This document shows positions 52,279 to 61,051 of a stretch of DNA of 64,000 bases, in pieces. The notes beneath the pieces were generated by a model, which ran no database searches, was not told the origin of the DNA, and saw only the letters and a list, made by a program, of their open reading frames with translations. How positions within the stretch are numbered: position 1 is the stretch's first letter; each line of letters starts with the position of its first letter. This DNA is from Deltaproteobacteria bacterium. Lineage in GTDB: Bacteria; Myxococcota; Kuafuiibacteriia; Kuafuiibacteriales; Kuafuiibacteriaceae. The DNA is taken from NCBI GenBank assembly GCA_016703535.1, contig JADJBV010000002.1, positions 2,294,001 through 2,358,000 on the forward strand, written 5' to 3'. The position numbers and the translations under genes are program-made.

Positions 52279-53421
52279 TCACTTGAGGCCGCCCAGCTGT
52301 TCCTCGACCCAGCCGCTGACTTGGTCTTCGGCCAACTTGCAGCTCTTGTCCCGGGCGCCGCTGTAGTGCACGTGGCCGCCCTTCTCGGGCTTGACCTCTT
52401 TGACGCCGACGATCCGGTTGGCGTCGGTGTCGTAGAGGACCCCCCGGGCGCCGCAGTGGACGAAGGTGAAGCCGTCCTCGACCGCGGTGGTCTTGGCCTC
52501 GTAGCGCACCGCCAAGACGAAGCCGGCCGAACGGGCGCTGGCGTCGGTTTTGGGGGACCCCGACTCCAAGATCTCGCTGGCCAGGCCCTCGGAGATGTTT
52601 TCGCTGGCGACCTTAAATCCCTTGCCCGAGACCTTCTGGCGCACCGCACCCGGCCAACGGGAGTCACAACCGCCGACCTTACCTTCGTTCTGACAAAGGA
52701 CCGCTACCGCCACCACCTTCTTGCGTTCGTCGACCTTGGACTTCAGGCGTTCGTCCAAGGCGGAGACCGCGTCCCAGAGCAGGGCGCTGTTCTTGAGTTT
52801 GTCGTGTTGGAGGGGCACTTGGGCCTTCATCGGGCCGAGCAGGGCCTTGGCCTCTTTGAGCTTCTGTTTGGCCTGACCCACGGCGTTGTCTTCGGTCGCT
52901 TGTTCGGCCTCCAGGTAGAGGGCCAAAGCCCGGCCGCCCTTTTCCCGCTGACCCGCCAAGACCAGCTCGTATTGGCTGGTGGGCCACTCCACCAAGGCAT
53001 AAGCGTCGAAGGTCCCGTCGCTGCCGCTGCCCACCACGGTCTTCTTCACGACCGCCTCGCGGATGGTCAGCTCGTCGCCCGCGATGTCGACGGTCAAGGA
53101 CACCACCTGCTCTTGTTGGCCGTTGGCCTCTCGCTCCACCGAGCTGAAGTCGGACTTGATGCTGGCGCCGCAATAGACGGTCAACTCGGCCATCGCCTTC
53201 TGCACCGCCAGTTCTCGGGCGGTGGACTCGTCCGGGGCCCCGGTGGCGTCCCCCACAAAAAAGAGGCTGCGTACGCCCTTGGGACGATCGTGGAACCACT
53301 TGGGGGCTTCGAAGGCTGACCGGTTGCCGGCCGGGTTGTCGGCAGGCTGGCTTGCACTTTTGCTGCCTCCGCAGGCCAACAAGACGAGTCCGAAGAGGGG
53401 CCAATACTTCTGGGTCAACAT
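52279..53421 (-). CDS. LPP20-like lipoprotein
   Basis: The product is 380 residues from ATG 53421. The lipobox is 'FGLVLLACGGS'. The LPP20 fold is at about 40-180: 'PKWFHDRPKGVRSLFFVGDATG' and 'ARELAVQKAMAELTVYCGASI', with 'TFDAYALVEWPTSQY' as the last strand. A coiled helix and a second beta-rich domain ('GFVLAVRYEAKTTAVEDGFTF') follow. LPP20 proteins are outer-membrane lipoproteins of unclear role. It starts 11 bp after the amylase gene and follows it in the operon. Confidence 0.75.
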   Translation of the reverse strand: MLTQKYWPLFGLVLLACGGSKSASQPADNPAGNRSAFEAPKWFHDRPKGVRSLFFVGDATGAPDESTARELAVQKAMAELTVYCGASIKSDFSSVEREANGQQEQVVSLTVDIAGDELTIREAVVKKTVVGSGSDGTFDAYALVEWPTSQYELVLAGQREKGGRALALYLEAEQATEDNAVGQAKQKLKEAKALLGPMKAQVPLQHDKLKNSALLWDAVSALDERLKSKVDERKKVVAVAVLCQNEGKVGGCDSRWPGAVRQKVSGKGFKVASENISEGLASEILESGSPKTDASARSAGFVLAVRYEAKTTAVEDGFTFVHCGARGVLYDTDANRIVGVKEVKPEKGGHVHYSGARDKSCKLAEDQVSGWVEEQLGGLK

Positions 53422-53432
53422 CGCTCCATCCT

Positions 53433-56400
53433 TCACGGGATCGCCTGGAAGCGATCGGGCACTCCATCACCATCGGCGTCGGACAAGCTGTCCAGGCTCT
53501 GGAACTGATCGGGCACGTCGTTGCCGTCGTGGTCCGGATCGAGATCGTCGGGGATCAGATCACCGTCGTCGTCCGGATCTTCGAGATCCACCGTGCCATC
53601 GCCGTCGCTGTCACTCACCGCCAGGGGGTTGATGGTGTCGCCTTCTCCGACCAACACCTGATAGGTCGGGCTGCAGGCCTGGCCGTCGCAAGAGGCGCTC
53701 GGCCGAGAAGCAACGCTCAAGGTGACCGTGCCCAACTCGATGGCGGGGATCGGGGCGTTCGAGTCTCGGCTGCGGCCCGGCAACAGGTCGGTCTGGGACC
53801 CGCGGCCGTTGGAAAAACGCAGCGGCGCGATCAGGCTGCCGATGCCGCCCGGCCCTTCGACCGGGGCCTGGAAGAACAGGCTGATGGTGGTGTCGTCGGG
53901 GACCGAAAGCCGGAAGGGCACGGCCTCGCCGGCGTTGGCCGAAGGGGAAAAGGCGATGCCCGGCGCAAACAAGGTGATCGGCTCTTCGGCCCGGGCGTCC
54001 AGGGCCGCACCCACCAACTCCAGGGCGACCTGTTGACGCCCGAACACCGCTTCGGTCGGTGGGGTGAGGCGGCCGGTGATCAGGCGGCGCCCTTCGGCCG
54101 GGGTACTTTCGCCATCGAAGCCTTGGCAACCCAAGGCCATCAACAACCCGAGGCCCAAGGCCCGTCGGCGCCCCCACAACAACAGGGGTAGGAGGGCCAC
54201 CCACCCGTAGCCCGAGGATCGATCTTCGGTGCCTTGGCAGCTGCAGCCGCCCCCGGTCCCGTCCGGATCTTCGAAGGCTTGATCGGGGGCCATCGGTCCG
54301 CCGACCGTACAACCTCGGGCGTCGATCCGCGACCCCGGCGGGGTGGTGGGACAGTCGTCACATTGATCACCTCGGCCGTCCCCGTCGGCGTCGGCCTGGT
54401 CGAAGTTGGGTTGGCTCAAGCAGTTGTCGATGCCGTCGGCGATCAGGTCTCCGTCTTGATCGTCGGCCGGGCCGCCGTCTCGACCGGTCATCGGCAGACC
54501 GGCGTCGGGGCGAGGTGGGCCCTCGGCTTCTTTGATCTCTGGGAAGACCAGCGGGAACTCGAGGAGCTCTTCGCTCTCCACGTCGCCGTTGGCTTGGACT
54601 GCGGCCGGGACCTGGGCCAAGAGGGTGCCGCCGTTTCCGGCCCGATATCGGGCGCCCGCGATGGCCACCTTGGTCGGGAAGTTGGCGCCGAAGCGCTCCA
54701 CCAAGTTGACCGTGGTCTCGACGACGCCGCCGCTGACCGGGTTGGGCGAACGGATGCGGGTGCCGAACCAAGGCCCGGACCAGTCGGCGAAGTTGCCCCG
54801 ACCCTCGTCGAACATGGCGAAGGCGCCGGCGTGGCGACCGCTTTTGCCGTGGGGCAGGGCCCGGAGCGCCACCGGTTGTTCACCGTCCCGAAGGAACACG
54901 AAGTGGTCTTGCCCGGCGGCGGCGCCGGTGAGGGCCAGGTAGAGCAACTTGCCGTTGAAGGAGGCGTAGAGGGTGAGTTCACCGTCTTGGGCGACTTGGA
55001 AGGCCGCGTCGTCCACCACGCCGTCGAGTTGATAGTCGGGCTTGGGCGCTCCCGCGGCCCGGGCACAACCGTCCATGCCGACGTCGGCGCCGATGGCCGT
55101 GCCCGCACATTGATCGCAGCGATCCGGCACCCCGTCGAAGTCCACGTCTTCTTCTTCACCTTCGGCCACGCCCACGCAGCGATCGAAGTTGTCCGGGATC
55201 TGATCGTTGTCCGCGTCGGGGACCGCCACCGTCGACAGCAGGTAGTCCCGCACCTCGTAGGCCCCCACCGAGACGCTGTGGCCGGCCCTGAGTTGGCTCT
55301 TGGCGACGGTCAAGGTGTCGCTCGGTTTGGCCAGGTTGCTCAGCACCACCGGATCACTCGGGATCCGATCGAGGAGTTCGTTGCCCAAATAGAAGGTGAC
55401 CGGCTGACCGAGGACCGAGGCTTGGTCCCGGTTGGCCAAGACCACCAAGGTCTGGTTGGCCCGGTAGCGGGCGTAAGCGAAGACCTTGTTGGCGCCGTTG
55501 TCGCCGTCCGAAGCGATCCGCAAGTAGCTGTTGCCGGGGGCGCCGGGCAGATCGGTGGAGTGGCCTCGCAGCCCCGGGACTGCGTTTCGGATCCGCAGGT
55601 GACGCCGGTAGTGAGAGAGCAAAGACAGGTCACCGTTGAAGTTCATCCGGCCCCGCTGTTCGATGAGGCCGATCTCGTCGCCGTAGGTGACCAGCGGGAT
55701 CCCAGGCAGGCCAAAAAGGACGCCCGAGGCGACCCGCTGCCGGTCTTTGCTGCCGCCGGCCAAGAACAAGAAGCGATCTTCGTCTTGGTTGCCCAGGTAA
55801 CGGATGCGCACCAGGTTGTTGGCCTCGAGCCGCTCCCGGAGCGCCTGGCGCGGTTGGTTCTGCACGTAACGTTCGGCGTACTCCAAGGCGGTGTCCAAGG
55901 AGGAGAACTCCCGGTTGTTGGCGAAGCCGTCCCGGAGCTCCCAGTAGGTGTACGGATCGTAGAGGGCGTCGAACTGCTGCTCGATGTAGTCGGCCACCGG
56001 CGGGATGATCTCGGCCAACATGAAGCTGTCGACCTTTTCGGCCAAGGTCGCCCGACGGACCTCCCGCCACACCGACATCGGCGTGAAGCCGGCGATGTCG
56101 CAGCGGAAGCCATCCAGGCCCAGCTCCATCCAGAACTCGGCCCGATCGACGGCGGCGGCCCGGACGATGGGGTTGTTGTAGTCCAGGTCGGGCAGGCCGA
56201 CGAAGTTGAAGGTGTATTGGTAGGAGCCGTTTTGACGGAAGATGAAGCGGTCCCGGGTGATCGCTTGGTCGTTGGCGGCGGCGGTGGTGAACCAGGGGTG
56301 GCGGCTGGAGGTGTGGTTGAGGACAAAGTCCAGGATCACCTTGATGCCCAAGGCCTGGGCCTTTTCGATGAACTCCTTGAGATCGTCCAAGGAGCCGTAG

Positions 56401-58109
56401 TCGGGATGGGTCGCGAAGAAGGCGTCCATCGAATAACCGTGGGTGGTGCCGCTGGGCTCGACCGGCATGATCCAGATCGAGTTGACGCCCAGGCTCTTGA
56501 TCCAGGGCAGCCGTTCGATGGCGCCCCGGAAGTCACCTTCGCCGTCGCCGTTGGAGTCGGCGAACTCCCGGACGAAGAGCAGGTACATCGAGGCGTCTTC
56601 TTTCCAGAAGTCGGTGGGGCGCATGGTGTCCCGACCCTCGACTCGGCCATCGGCGTGGATCTTGACGATCGCTTCTGCAGGATAACTTGCACTTCCGGCG
56701 GGGTTGCCGGCCTGGGCGTGGAGGAAGTAGGTCCCAGGGGCGGCGCCGCTCAACTCCACCTCCAGCCCATCACCGCCCGCGACCGGGGTGAGATTCACCG
56801 GCGTGTCGGCGTCGGCCCAAAACTGCACCGGCGTGTTCGGCGGCAGGTCCGAGGCCCGGGCCGAAAGGATGGCGCGACCTCCGCGGCTGCCCACGTCCAG
56901 CCGCACCCGCAGGCCGGCGTCGAAGTTTTGGGCCACCCGCACCGTGGTGATCGACTCGGCGCTGCTGAGGCCCTCTCGATCCCGCACCACCAGGCCCACT
57001 TGGTATTCGCCGGGCTGATCGAAGCGGGCTTGAGGCACGGCGCCCGCTTGGCCCCGCAGATCACCGACGATGTTGCCGTCGGCGTCGATGGCCGGTGACC
57101 CGTCGCCGTAACGTTGGCTGCCGTCTTCGGGGCGAGGTTCTTGGCTGACGGTGCGGAACTCGACGTTGCCGGGCCCGCTGACCTTGCGCCAGGTGAAGCT
57201 CTGAAAGCCCACCAGATCCGGGTCCCGGCTGGTGCCGCCGTCCAGTTCGACCCAACGCCCGGTGATCGTGAAGCGGCTTGGGCCGGCGTCGGCGATCGGC
57301 GCTTGGTTTTGGCGGTTGATGAACAGCGGCACTCGCACTTCGTCGGCGAAGAGGCCGGCCTGGTTGGCCACGTTGAGGTGCAGCAGGTGCAGGCCTTCGG
57401 GCGGGTCGGCGAGTTGGGCGGTGATGGTGCCGCCGTTGGCCCCCGGCGTGTAGCTGGAGCTGACCGGCACCTTCACCACGGGCGGCGGCACCCGAGGGCC
57501 CCGGGCGACGCCGAAGGGTTCGTTGGTCTCCAGCTCGACCCGGACCGTCGCCGGATCGATCGGCTGTTGATCGGCGCCGAGCTGGACCTGGATGGTGACC
57601 GTGGTGGGGGCGCTGGTGACCAAGGCCCCGGGTTTGGGCGAGACGGTGCTGGCGTCGAGTTTGGGCCGGTTGGGGTTGCGGACGAAGTAGACGTTGTCGG
57701 TCGAATATTGGCCGCCGAAGCCGGTGAAGCGGGGGCGCGGATCGTTGAAGAAGTTAGAGTCGGGGACGTCGTCGGGGTTGAGGTTTTGGTCGCTGAGGTC
57801 GACGTATTGGGTCGGGTTGGCGACGAAGACGTAGATGTAGTCGCCTTCCTCCAGAGGTGCGGTGACCTCCCACTGGTCCCCGCCGACGTTGTTCATCCGC
57901 TTGGCCTGCTGGAGGCGGTTGCGGCCGCCGTAGCGATCCACCATCAAGAAGATCTCGGAGACCGGTCCTCGGTAGCTGGTTTCGCTGATCCGGATCTGGA
58001 AGCGGACGTTCTCGACGTAGGTCTGGGCCTGGCCGTCGGAGGAGGCAGGCACCGTGGCCAAAGCGAGGGCCAGGCCAACGCCCATCCAACTCAGGGTTCT
58101 AGAGGCCAT
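53433..58109 (-). CDS. Secreted GH13 amylase-like protein; MYXO-CTERM then in-frame lipoprotein-like domain
   Basis: The product is 1558 residues from ATG 58109 (AAGGG ahead). Order: signal peptide (1-28), starch-binding-like region (30-150), beta domains and a PKD-like domain (about 250-370), GH13 barrel (about 470-880). Catalytic regions: I 'LDFVLNHTS' near 596, II 'GFRCDIAGF' near 671 (nucleophile), III 'LAEIIPP' near 700 (acid), IV 'YLGNQDEDR' near 775, where the usual His is Gln. Calcium-type Asp repeats are near 965-1000. A Cys pair 'GGCSCQG', hydrophobic 'WVALLPLLLW' and 'GRRR' near 1285-1312 form a MYXO-CTERM tail. The frame runs on, without a stop, into 'ALGLGLLMALGCQGF', a lipoprotein-like signal, a beta domain and terminal Asp-rich repeats. 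Confidence 0.88.
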   Translation of the reverse strand: MASRTLSWMGVGLALALATVPASSDGQAQTYVENVRFQIRISETSYRGPVSEIFLMVDRYGGRNRLQQAKRMNNVGGDQWEVTAPLEEGDYIYVFVANPTQYVDLSDQNLNPDDVPDSNFFNDPRPRFTGFGGQYSTDNVYFVRNPNRPKLDASTVSPKPGALVTSAPTTVTIQVQLGADQQPIDPATVRVELETNEPFGVARGPRVPPPVVKVPVSSSYTPGANGGTITAQLADPPEGLHLLHLNVANQAGLFADEVRVPLFINRQNQAPIADAGPSRFTITGRWVELDGGTSRDPDLVGFQSFTWRKVSGPGNVEFRTVSQEPRPEDGSQRYGDGSPAIDADGNIVGDLRGQAGAVPQARFDQPGEYQVGLVVRDREGLSSAESITTVRVAQNFDAGLRVRLDVGSRGGRAILSARASDLPPNTPVQFWADADTPVNLTPVAGGDGLEVELSGAAPGTYFLHAQAGNPAGSASYPAEAIVKIHADGRVEGRDTMRPTDFWKEDASMYLLFVREFADSNGDGEGDFRGAIERLPWIKSLGVNSIWIMPVEPSGTTHGYSMDAFFATHPDYGSLDDLKEFIEKAQALGIKVILDFVLNHTSSRHPWFTTAAANDQAITRDRFIFRQNGSYQYTFNFVGLPDLDYNNPIVRAAAVDRAEFWMELGLDGFRCDIAGFTPMSVWREVRRATLAEKVDSFMLAEIIPPVADYIEQQFDALYDPYTYWELRDGFANNREFSSLDTALEYAERYVQNQPRQALRERLEANNLVRIRYLGNQDEDRFLFLAGGSKDRQRVASGVLFGLPGIPLVTYGDEIGLIEQRGRMNFNGDLSLLSHYRRHLRIRNAVPGLRGHSTDLPGAPGNSYLRIASDGDNGANKVFAYARYRANQTLVVLANRDQASVLGQPVTFYLGNELLDRIPSDPVVLSNLAKPSDTLTVAKSQLRAGHSVSVGAYEVRDYLLSTVAVPDADNDQIPDNFDRCVGVAEGEEEDVDFDGVPDRCDQCAGTAIGADVGMDGCARAAGAPKPDYQLDGVVDDAAFQVAQDGELTLYASFNGKLLYLALTGAAAGQDHFVFLRDGEQPVALRALPHGKSGRHAGAFAMFDEGRGNFADWSGPWFGTRIRSPNPVSGGVVETTVNLVERFGANFPTKVAIAGARYRAGNGGTLLAQVPAAVQANGDVESEELLEFPLVFPEIKEAEGPPRPDAGLPMTGRDGGPADDQDGDLIADGIDNCLSQPNFDQADADGDGRGDQCDDCPTTPPGSRIDARGCTVGGPMAPDQAFEDPDGTGGGCSCQGTEDRSSGYGWVALLPLLLWGRRRALGLGLLMALGCQGFDGESTPAEGRRLITGRLTPPTEAVFGRQQVALELVGAALDARAEEPITLFAPGIAFSPSANAGEAVPFRLSVPDDTTISLFFQAPVEGPGGIGSLIAPLRFSNGRGSQTDLLPGRSRDSNAPIPAIELGTVTLSVASRPSASCDGQACSPTYQVLVGEGDTINPLAVSDSDGDGTVDLEDPDDDGDLIPDDLDPDHDGNDVPDQFQSLDSLSDADGDGVPDRFQAIP

Positions 58110-58153
58110 AAGCCCTTGAAGTATCCCCCCCGGGACCCCCCAATCAACCGATC

Positions 58154-58577
58154 TTTGGGTCCCGGTCCGGCAGAGCCGGCCCACCCATCTCCGTTCGCTG
58201 CGCTCTCTGCGCGCCTTCGGCTTGCGGGGAGCTTTGGGTCCCGGTCCGGCAGAGCCGGCCCACCCATCTCCGTTCGCTGCGCTCTCTGCGCGCCTTCGGC
58301 TTGCGGGGAGCTTTGGGTCCCGGTCCGGCAGAGCCGGCCCACCCATCTCCGTTCGCTGCGCTCTCTGCGCGCCTTGGGCTTGCGGGGAGCTTTGGGTCCC
58401 GGTCCGGCAGAGCCGGCCCACCCATCTCCGTTCGCTGCGCTCTCTGCGCGCCTTGGGCTTGCGGGGAGCTTTGGGTCCCGGTCCGGCAGAGCCGGCCCAC
58501 CCATCTCCGTTCGCTGCGCTCTCTGCGCGCCTTCGGCTTGCGGGGAGCTTTGGGTCCCGGGCTTTGGGTCCCGGTCC
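58154..58577. repeat. Tandem array of five 79-bp direct repeats plus partial copies
   Basis: Units start at 58154, 58233, 58312, 58391 and 58470, each exactly 79 bp; a partial copy starts at 58549 and a second truncated one at 58563. All begin 'tttgggtcccggtccggc'. Units 3 and 4 differ from 1, 2 and 5 by 'cttggg' for 'cttcgg'. Each holds a perfect hairpin (CCGGC-AGA-GCCGG) and a second one (GCGC-TCTCT-GCGC). The array lies 45-470 bp upstream of the amylase ATG. Confidence 0.95.
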
Positions 58578-58821
58578 AAATACCGGTCAGTTTAGCCTTC
58601 GTTTCGAGGTGGATGGTGGTGTCGCTGGAGCCAGGGCTTCTTGGGACTCTTCCCGGTTTTCTGGCTTCCTAAGCGGTTTTGCCGGCGGCGCCCCGGACAC
58701 GAGAGCGCAGGCGCGGCATCGAGGGGGGATTGGAGACCGCTTATGAATGCAGGAACCTAGGAGCCCGAGGAATTGGGCCCCCGAAAGCGAGCCTTGAAGC
58801 ACAGTCCCGAGAGGCGTTCGA
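58578..58821. other. Non-coding stretch, nothing recognised
   Basis: This 244-bp stretch lies between the repeat array and a diverged repeat fragment. It has short reading frames only and no RNA gene or clear hairpin. The amylase promoter may lie in here or within the array. Confidence 0.5.
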
Positions 58822-58866
58822 GTTCGCTGCAGCGTTCTGCGCGCCTTCGGCTTGCGGGAGCTTTGG
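58822..58866. repeat. Diverged partial copy of the 79-bp repeat
   Basis: The 45 bp 'gttcgctgcagcgttctg...' align with the second half of the repeat unit (gttcgctgc to gggagctttgg) with a few differences. It lies about 245 bp from the array and about 25 bp before the next gene. Confidence 0.75.
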
Positions 58867-58890
58867 CCGCAGGGGTGGTAACCTCGGGCC

Positions 58891-59373
58891 GTGATCTTGG
58901 CCTTGGTTTTGGCGCTCTGCGCCGCGCCCCCTCAATCCAAGTTGCCTGAGCGCTTCGACCGGGCTCGGGTCGTCGGGGCGCCGGTGTTGGACGGCGAGGT
59001 GGCGCCGGCAGAGGGGCTCTACGTGTGGCTGGAGGACGGCCAGTTTCGGCTAAGCTTTGTGGCTCCGGGCAACAGCCGGAGCGGGCGCCGGAAATATCAG
59101 GCCGAGCTGACGGCCACGGGCCCCCTCGACGCCGAAAAGCGGGGCGGGATCGAGCTCGAAAAGGGGGGCTCGGGCACCCTCTATGCCACCGGGGTGGTGG
59201 AGCCCAAAGAACGGCGCATCGAGGCGGCGGTGAAGGCGGCGGACCTGACGATCACCGCGGTCACCGGGCCCAAGGGCCGGGTGCCGATCTTCGTAGGGCC
59301 CACTGCCGTACGGGCCGGCAAGACTGTAACCATTGGTAGCTTCTCACCTTACGGGCCGGGCAAGGGGCCTTGA
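58891..59373 (+). CDS. Small exported protein of unknown function
   Basis: The product is 160 residues from GTG 58891. A signal-like N-terminus ('ILALVLALCAAPP') precedes a beta-rich domain ('APAEGLYVWLEDGQFRLSFVAPG', 'GIELEKGGSGTLYATGVVEP', 'VPIFVGPTAVRAGKTVTIGSF'). Cys 10 could be a lipidation site, but the lipobox is weak. No family is recognised. It starts about 25 bp beyond the diverged repeat fragment. Confidence 0.65.
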   Translation: MILALVLALCAAPPQSKLPERFDRARVVGAPVLDGEVAPAEGLYVWLEDGQFRLSFVAPGNSRSGRRKYQAELTATGPLDAEKRGGIELEKGGSGTLYATGVVEPKERRIEAAVKAADLTITAVTGPKGRVPIFVGPTAVRAGKTVTIGSFSPYGPGKGP

Positions 59374-59453
59374 GCCAACCTGGGCCCGCGGCCCTTGTGG
59401 TGAGGTTCGACCCTCTGCATCATTCGCCCGCTTCGCCGGGGAGGCGTGAGCAG

Positions 59454-59458
59454 AGGAG
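59454..59458 (+). promoter_or_regulatory. Shine-Dalgarno deciding the start of the membrane protein
   Basis: AGGAG, 8 nt before ATG 59467. An in-frame GTG at 59446 lies upstream of it and is rejected. Confidence 0.65.
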
Positions 59459-59466
59459 TTGCGAAC

Positions 59467-60030
59467 ATGGCGGGCAAGGTCGACATCGGTGCGTGCGTCA
59501 GCTTCGGCTGGAACCGGTTCAAGAACAACGTCGTCTACTACTTGGTAGGCTCCTTGGTGGTCGGCGTCGGCGCCGGCTTGACCTTTGGTCTTTTGGCCGG
59601 GCCCCTGTTGGTCGGCTACTTCAAGGGCATGATCAAGGAGGACTCGGGCGGGAAGGCGGAGATCGGCGACATCTTCAGCGCCTTCGACAAGTTCGTCCCG
59701 TCCCTGATCGTGGTGCTGCTCTGCGTGGTGGTCAGCATGATTCCGTTGGCGGGCCTTTTGGTCGGCCCCTTGATGATGACCGGCATCTACCTGATCGCCA
59801 AAGGTGAAAACGATGGCATGGCGGCCCTCAAGAATGGCTTCGAGGCCTACAAGAGTGACCTCCTGATGGGCGTGCTCTGCTCCATTGTCCTGAGCATCGT
59901 CGGCAGCTTGGGCGCCATCGCTTGTGGCGTGGGCATGTTGGCCACCCTCCCGATTGCGATGGCCGGAAACTTCCTCTTGGCCCAACAGCTGGTGGGCGAC
60001 GCCGGCAAGGCCAACCTGCGGGCGGCCTGA
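59467..60030 (+). CDS. Small polytopic membrane protein
   Basis: The product is 187 residues. Four hydrophobic segments are visible: about 28-58 ('VVYYLVGSLVVGVGAGLTFGLL'), 85-105 ('SLIVVLLCVVVSMIPLAGLL'), 110-120 and 138-170 ('LMGVLCSIVLSIVGSLGAIAC'). The first and last 20 residues are cytoplasmic-looking. The arrangement 'CVSFGWNRFKNN' followed by paired helices resembles the large families of glycerophosphoryl-type or DUF-type bacterial membrane proteins without known function. It converges on the DUF4476 gene across a strong hairpin. Confidence 0.75.
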   Translation: MAGKVDIGACVSFGWNRFKNNVVYYLVGSLVVGVGAGLTFGLLAGPLLVGYFKGMIKEDSGGKAEIGDIFSAFDKFVPSLIVVLLCVVVSMIPLAGLLVGPLMMTGIYLIAKGENDGMAALKNGFEAYKSDLLMGVLCSIVLSIVGSLGAIACGVGMLATLPIAMAGNFLLAQQLVGDAGKANLRAA

Positions 60031-60036
60031 TTCTCT

Positions 60037-60067
60037 TGAGTAGACTCCACTGACTGGAGTCTACTCA
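60037..60067. terminator. Bidirectional terminator-like hairpin
   Basis: A perfect 13-bp stem (TGAGTAGACTCCA / TGGAGTCTACTCA) with a CTGAC loop lies between convergent genes. No T run follows on either strand. Confidence 0.75.
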
Positions 60068-60078
60068 GTATCCTCCAC

Positions 60079-60984
60079 TCAATATCGGCCGAGCACCTTC
60101 GCCGCCTCCTCTCGGGAGCTGCTGAAGCTGAAGGCCTCCAAGATGATGTGTTGGTTCTCTCGGTCCACGATCTTCGGGGCCAAGAGCACCACCAGCGGGT
60201 TCTTCTCCTCCTCGAAGGAGGTGGTCTCCAGGAGGCGGCTCACTTGGGCCGAGCGAAAGTGGTTTTTGGCGGCGGCGGTCTTGATCACCTGCATCCGGTC
60301 TTCGCTGAAGGAGGCGGCCTTTACCTGCTCCAGCAGGGCCAAAAACCGGGCTTCGGCCATCGGGGCGATCGGGGCCGGCGCGGGTGGGGCCGGGGGCGGC
60401 GCGGGAGGCGCGGGGGGCAGGCCGGGCCGGGGCATGGTCATCCGGGGCTCCGGCAGACGTTGGTGGATGGGGCCTGGATCGACGGGTGTGGCGCAGGCTC
60501 GGGGATCATTGAGGCAAGCGGGTTTCGGCAAGCAGGCCTGCCGTTTGGCTTGGCCTTCGTCCGAGCGGCACTCGTAGAGCTGCACCTTCAGGGATGACAA
60601 CTCGATGGGCCCACACTCCTGGGTCTGGCGGCAGGGCAGGGTGCAGGCTCGGAGCCCGCCGGCCTGGCCGCAGATCAGGCTGCCCGGGCACTCGTCGTCG
60701 TGGCCACAGAGCATCCGCGGCGGAACTTCGCTGGGGCGGGCCGTCGCCGGTCGCACGCAGACCGGCAGGTTGAGGCCGCCGAAGAGCTGGGTGTTGCACT
60801 CCATGCCGTAAGGGCAGCTGCCGCAAGCGGTGGAGCAATAGCGATCGCCCCCCACCTCCAGACACGAACCTTGTTGGCAGTCTTCACCTTGTTGGCAGGG
60901 GCCCTTGCCGGTTGGTCGTTTGGCGAAGGCAGGTGAGGTGAGCAGGCAACCCACCAAAACGGTGAGCCAGATCCGAGGGTGCAT
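60079..60984 (-). CDS. Cys-rich exported protein with a C-terminal DUF4476 domain
   Basis: The product is 301 residues from ATG 60984. A signal peptide (IWLTVLVGCLLTSPAFA) is followed by a Cys-rich region (about 30-180) with about 20 Cys ('GKGPCQQGEDCQQGSCLEVGG', 'STACGSCPYGMECN', 'CGHDDECPGSLICG'). A Pro/Ala spacer (about 195-220) leads to DUF4476 ('FLALLEQVKAASFSEDRMQVI', 'FRSAQVSRLLETTSFEEE', 'ILEAFSFSSSREEAAKVL'). The domain is common in secreted proteins and its function is unknown. It starts 67 bp after the diguanylate cyclase gene ends. Confidence 0.82.
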   Translation of the reverse strand: MHPRIWLTVLVGCLLTSPAFAKRPTGKGPCQQGEDCQQGSCLEVGGDRYCSTACGSCPYGMECNTQLFGGLNLPVCVRPATARPSEVPPRMLCGHDDECPGSLICGQAGGLRACTLPCRQTQECGPIELSSLKVQLYECRSDEGQAKRQACLPKPACLNDPRACATPVDPGPIHQRLPEPRMTMPRPGLPPAPPAPPPAPPAPAPIAPMAEARFLALLEQVKAASFSEDRMQVIKTAAAKNHFRSAQVSRLLETTSFEEEKNPLVVLLAPKIVDRENQHIILEAFSFSSSREEAAKVLGRY

Positions 60985-61051
60985 CGAGGTCTCCTCCAGC
61001 GTGATGGCGGACAGACGAAAAAAGCCGGCCCGAGATTCAGGGTCAGGGGTC

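Noticed and set aside
54234..57098. A 954-codon open frame on the plus strand opposite the amylase gene
   Set aside because: It is the antisense shadow of a GC-rich coding region; it has no domain, signal or ribosome site, and the opposite strand carries clear GH13 motifs.
58154..58577. The 79-bp array as a CRISPR
   Set aside because: Repeats abut directly with no unique spacers, and no cas gene is present.
58091..58579. Peptides such as 'RRAESAANGDGWAGSAGPG' translated from the repeat array
   Set aside because: The repeat is open in several frames of both strands because of GC richness and the 79-bp period; no start or signal supports translation.
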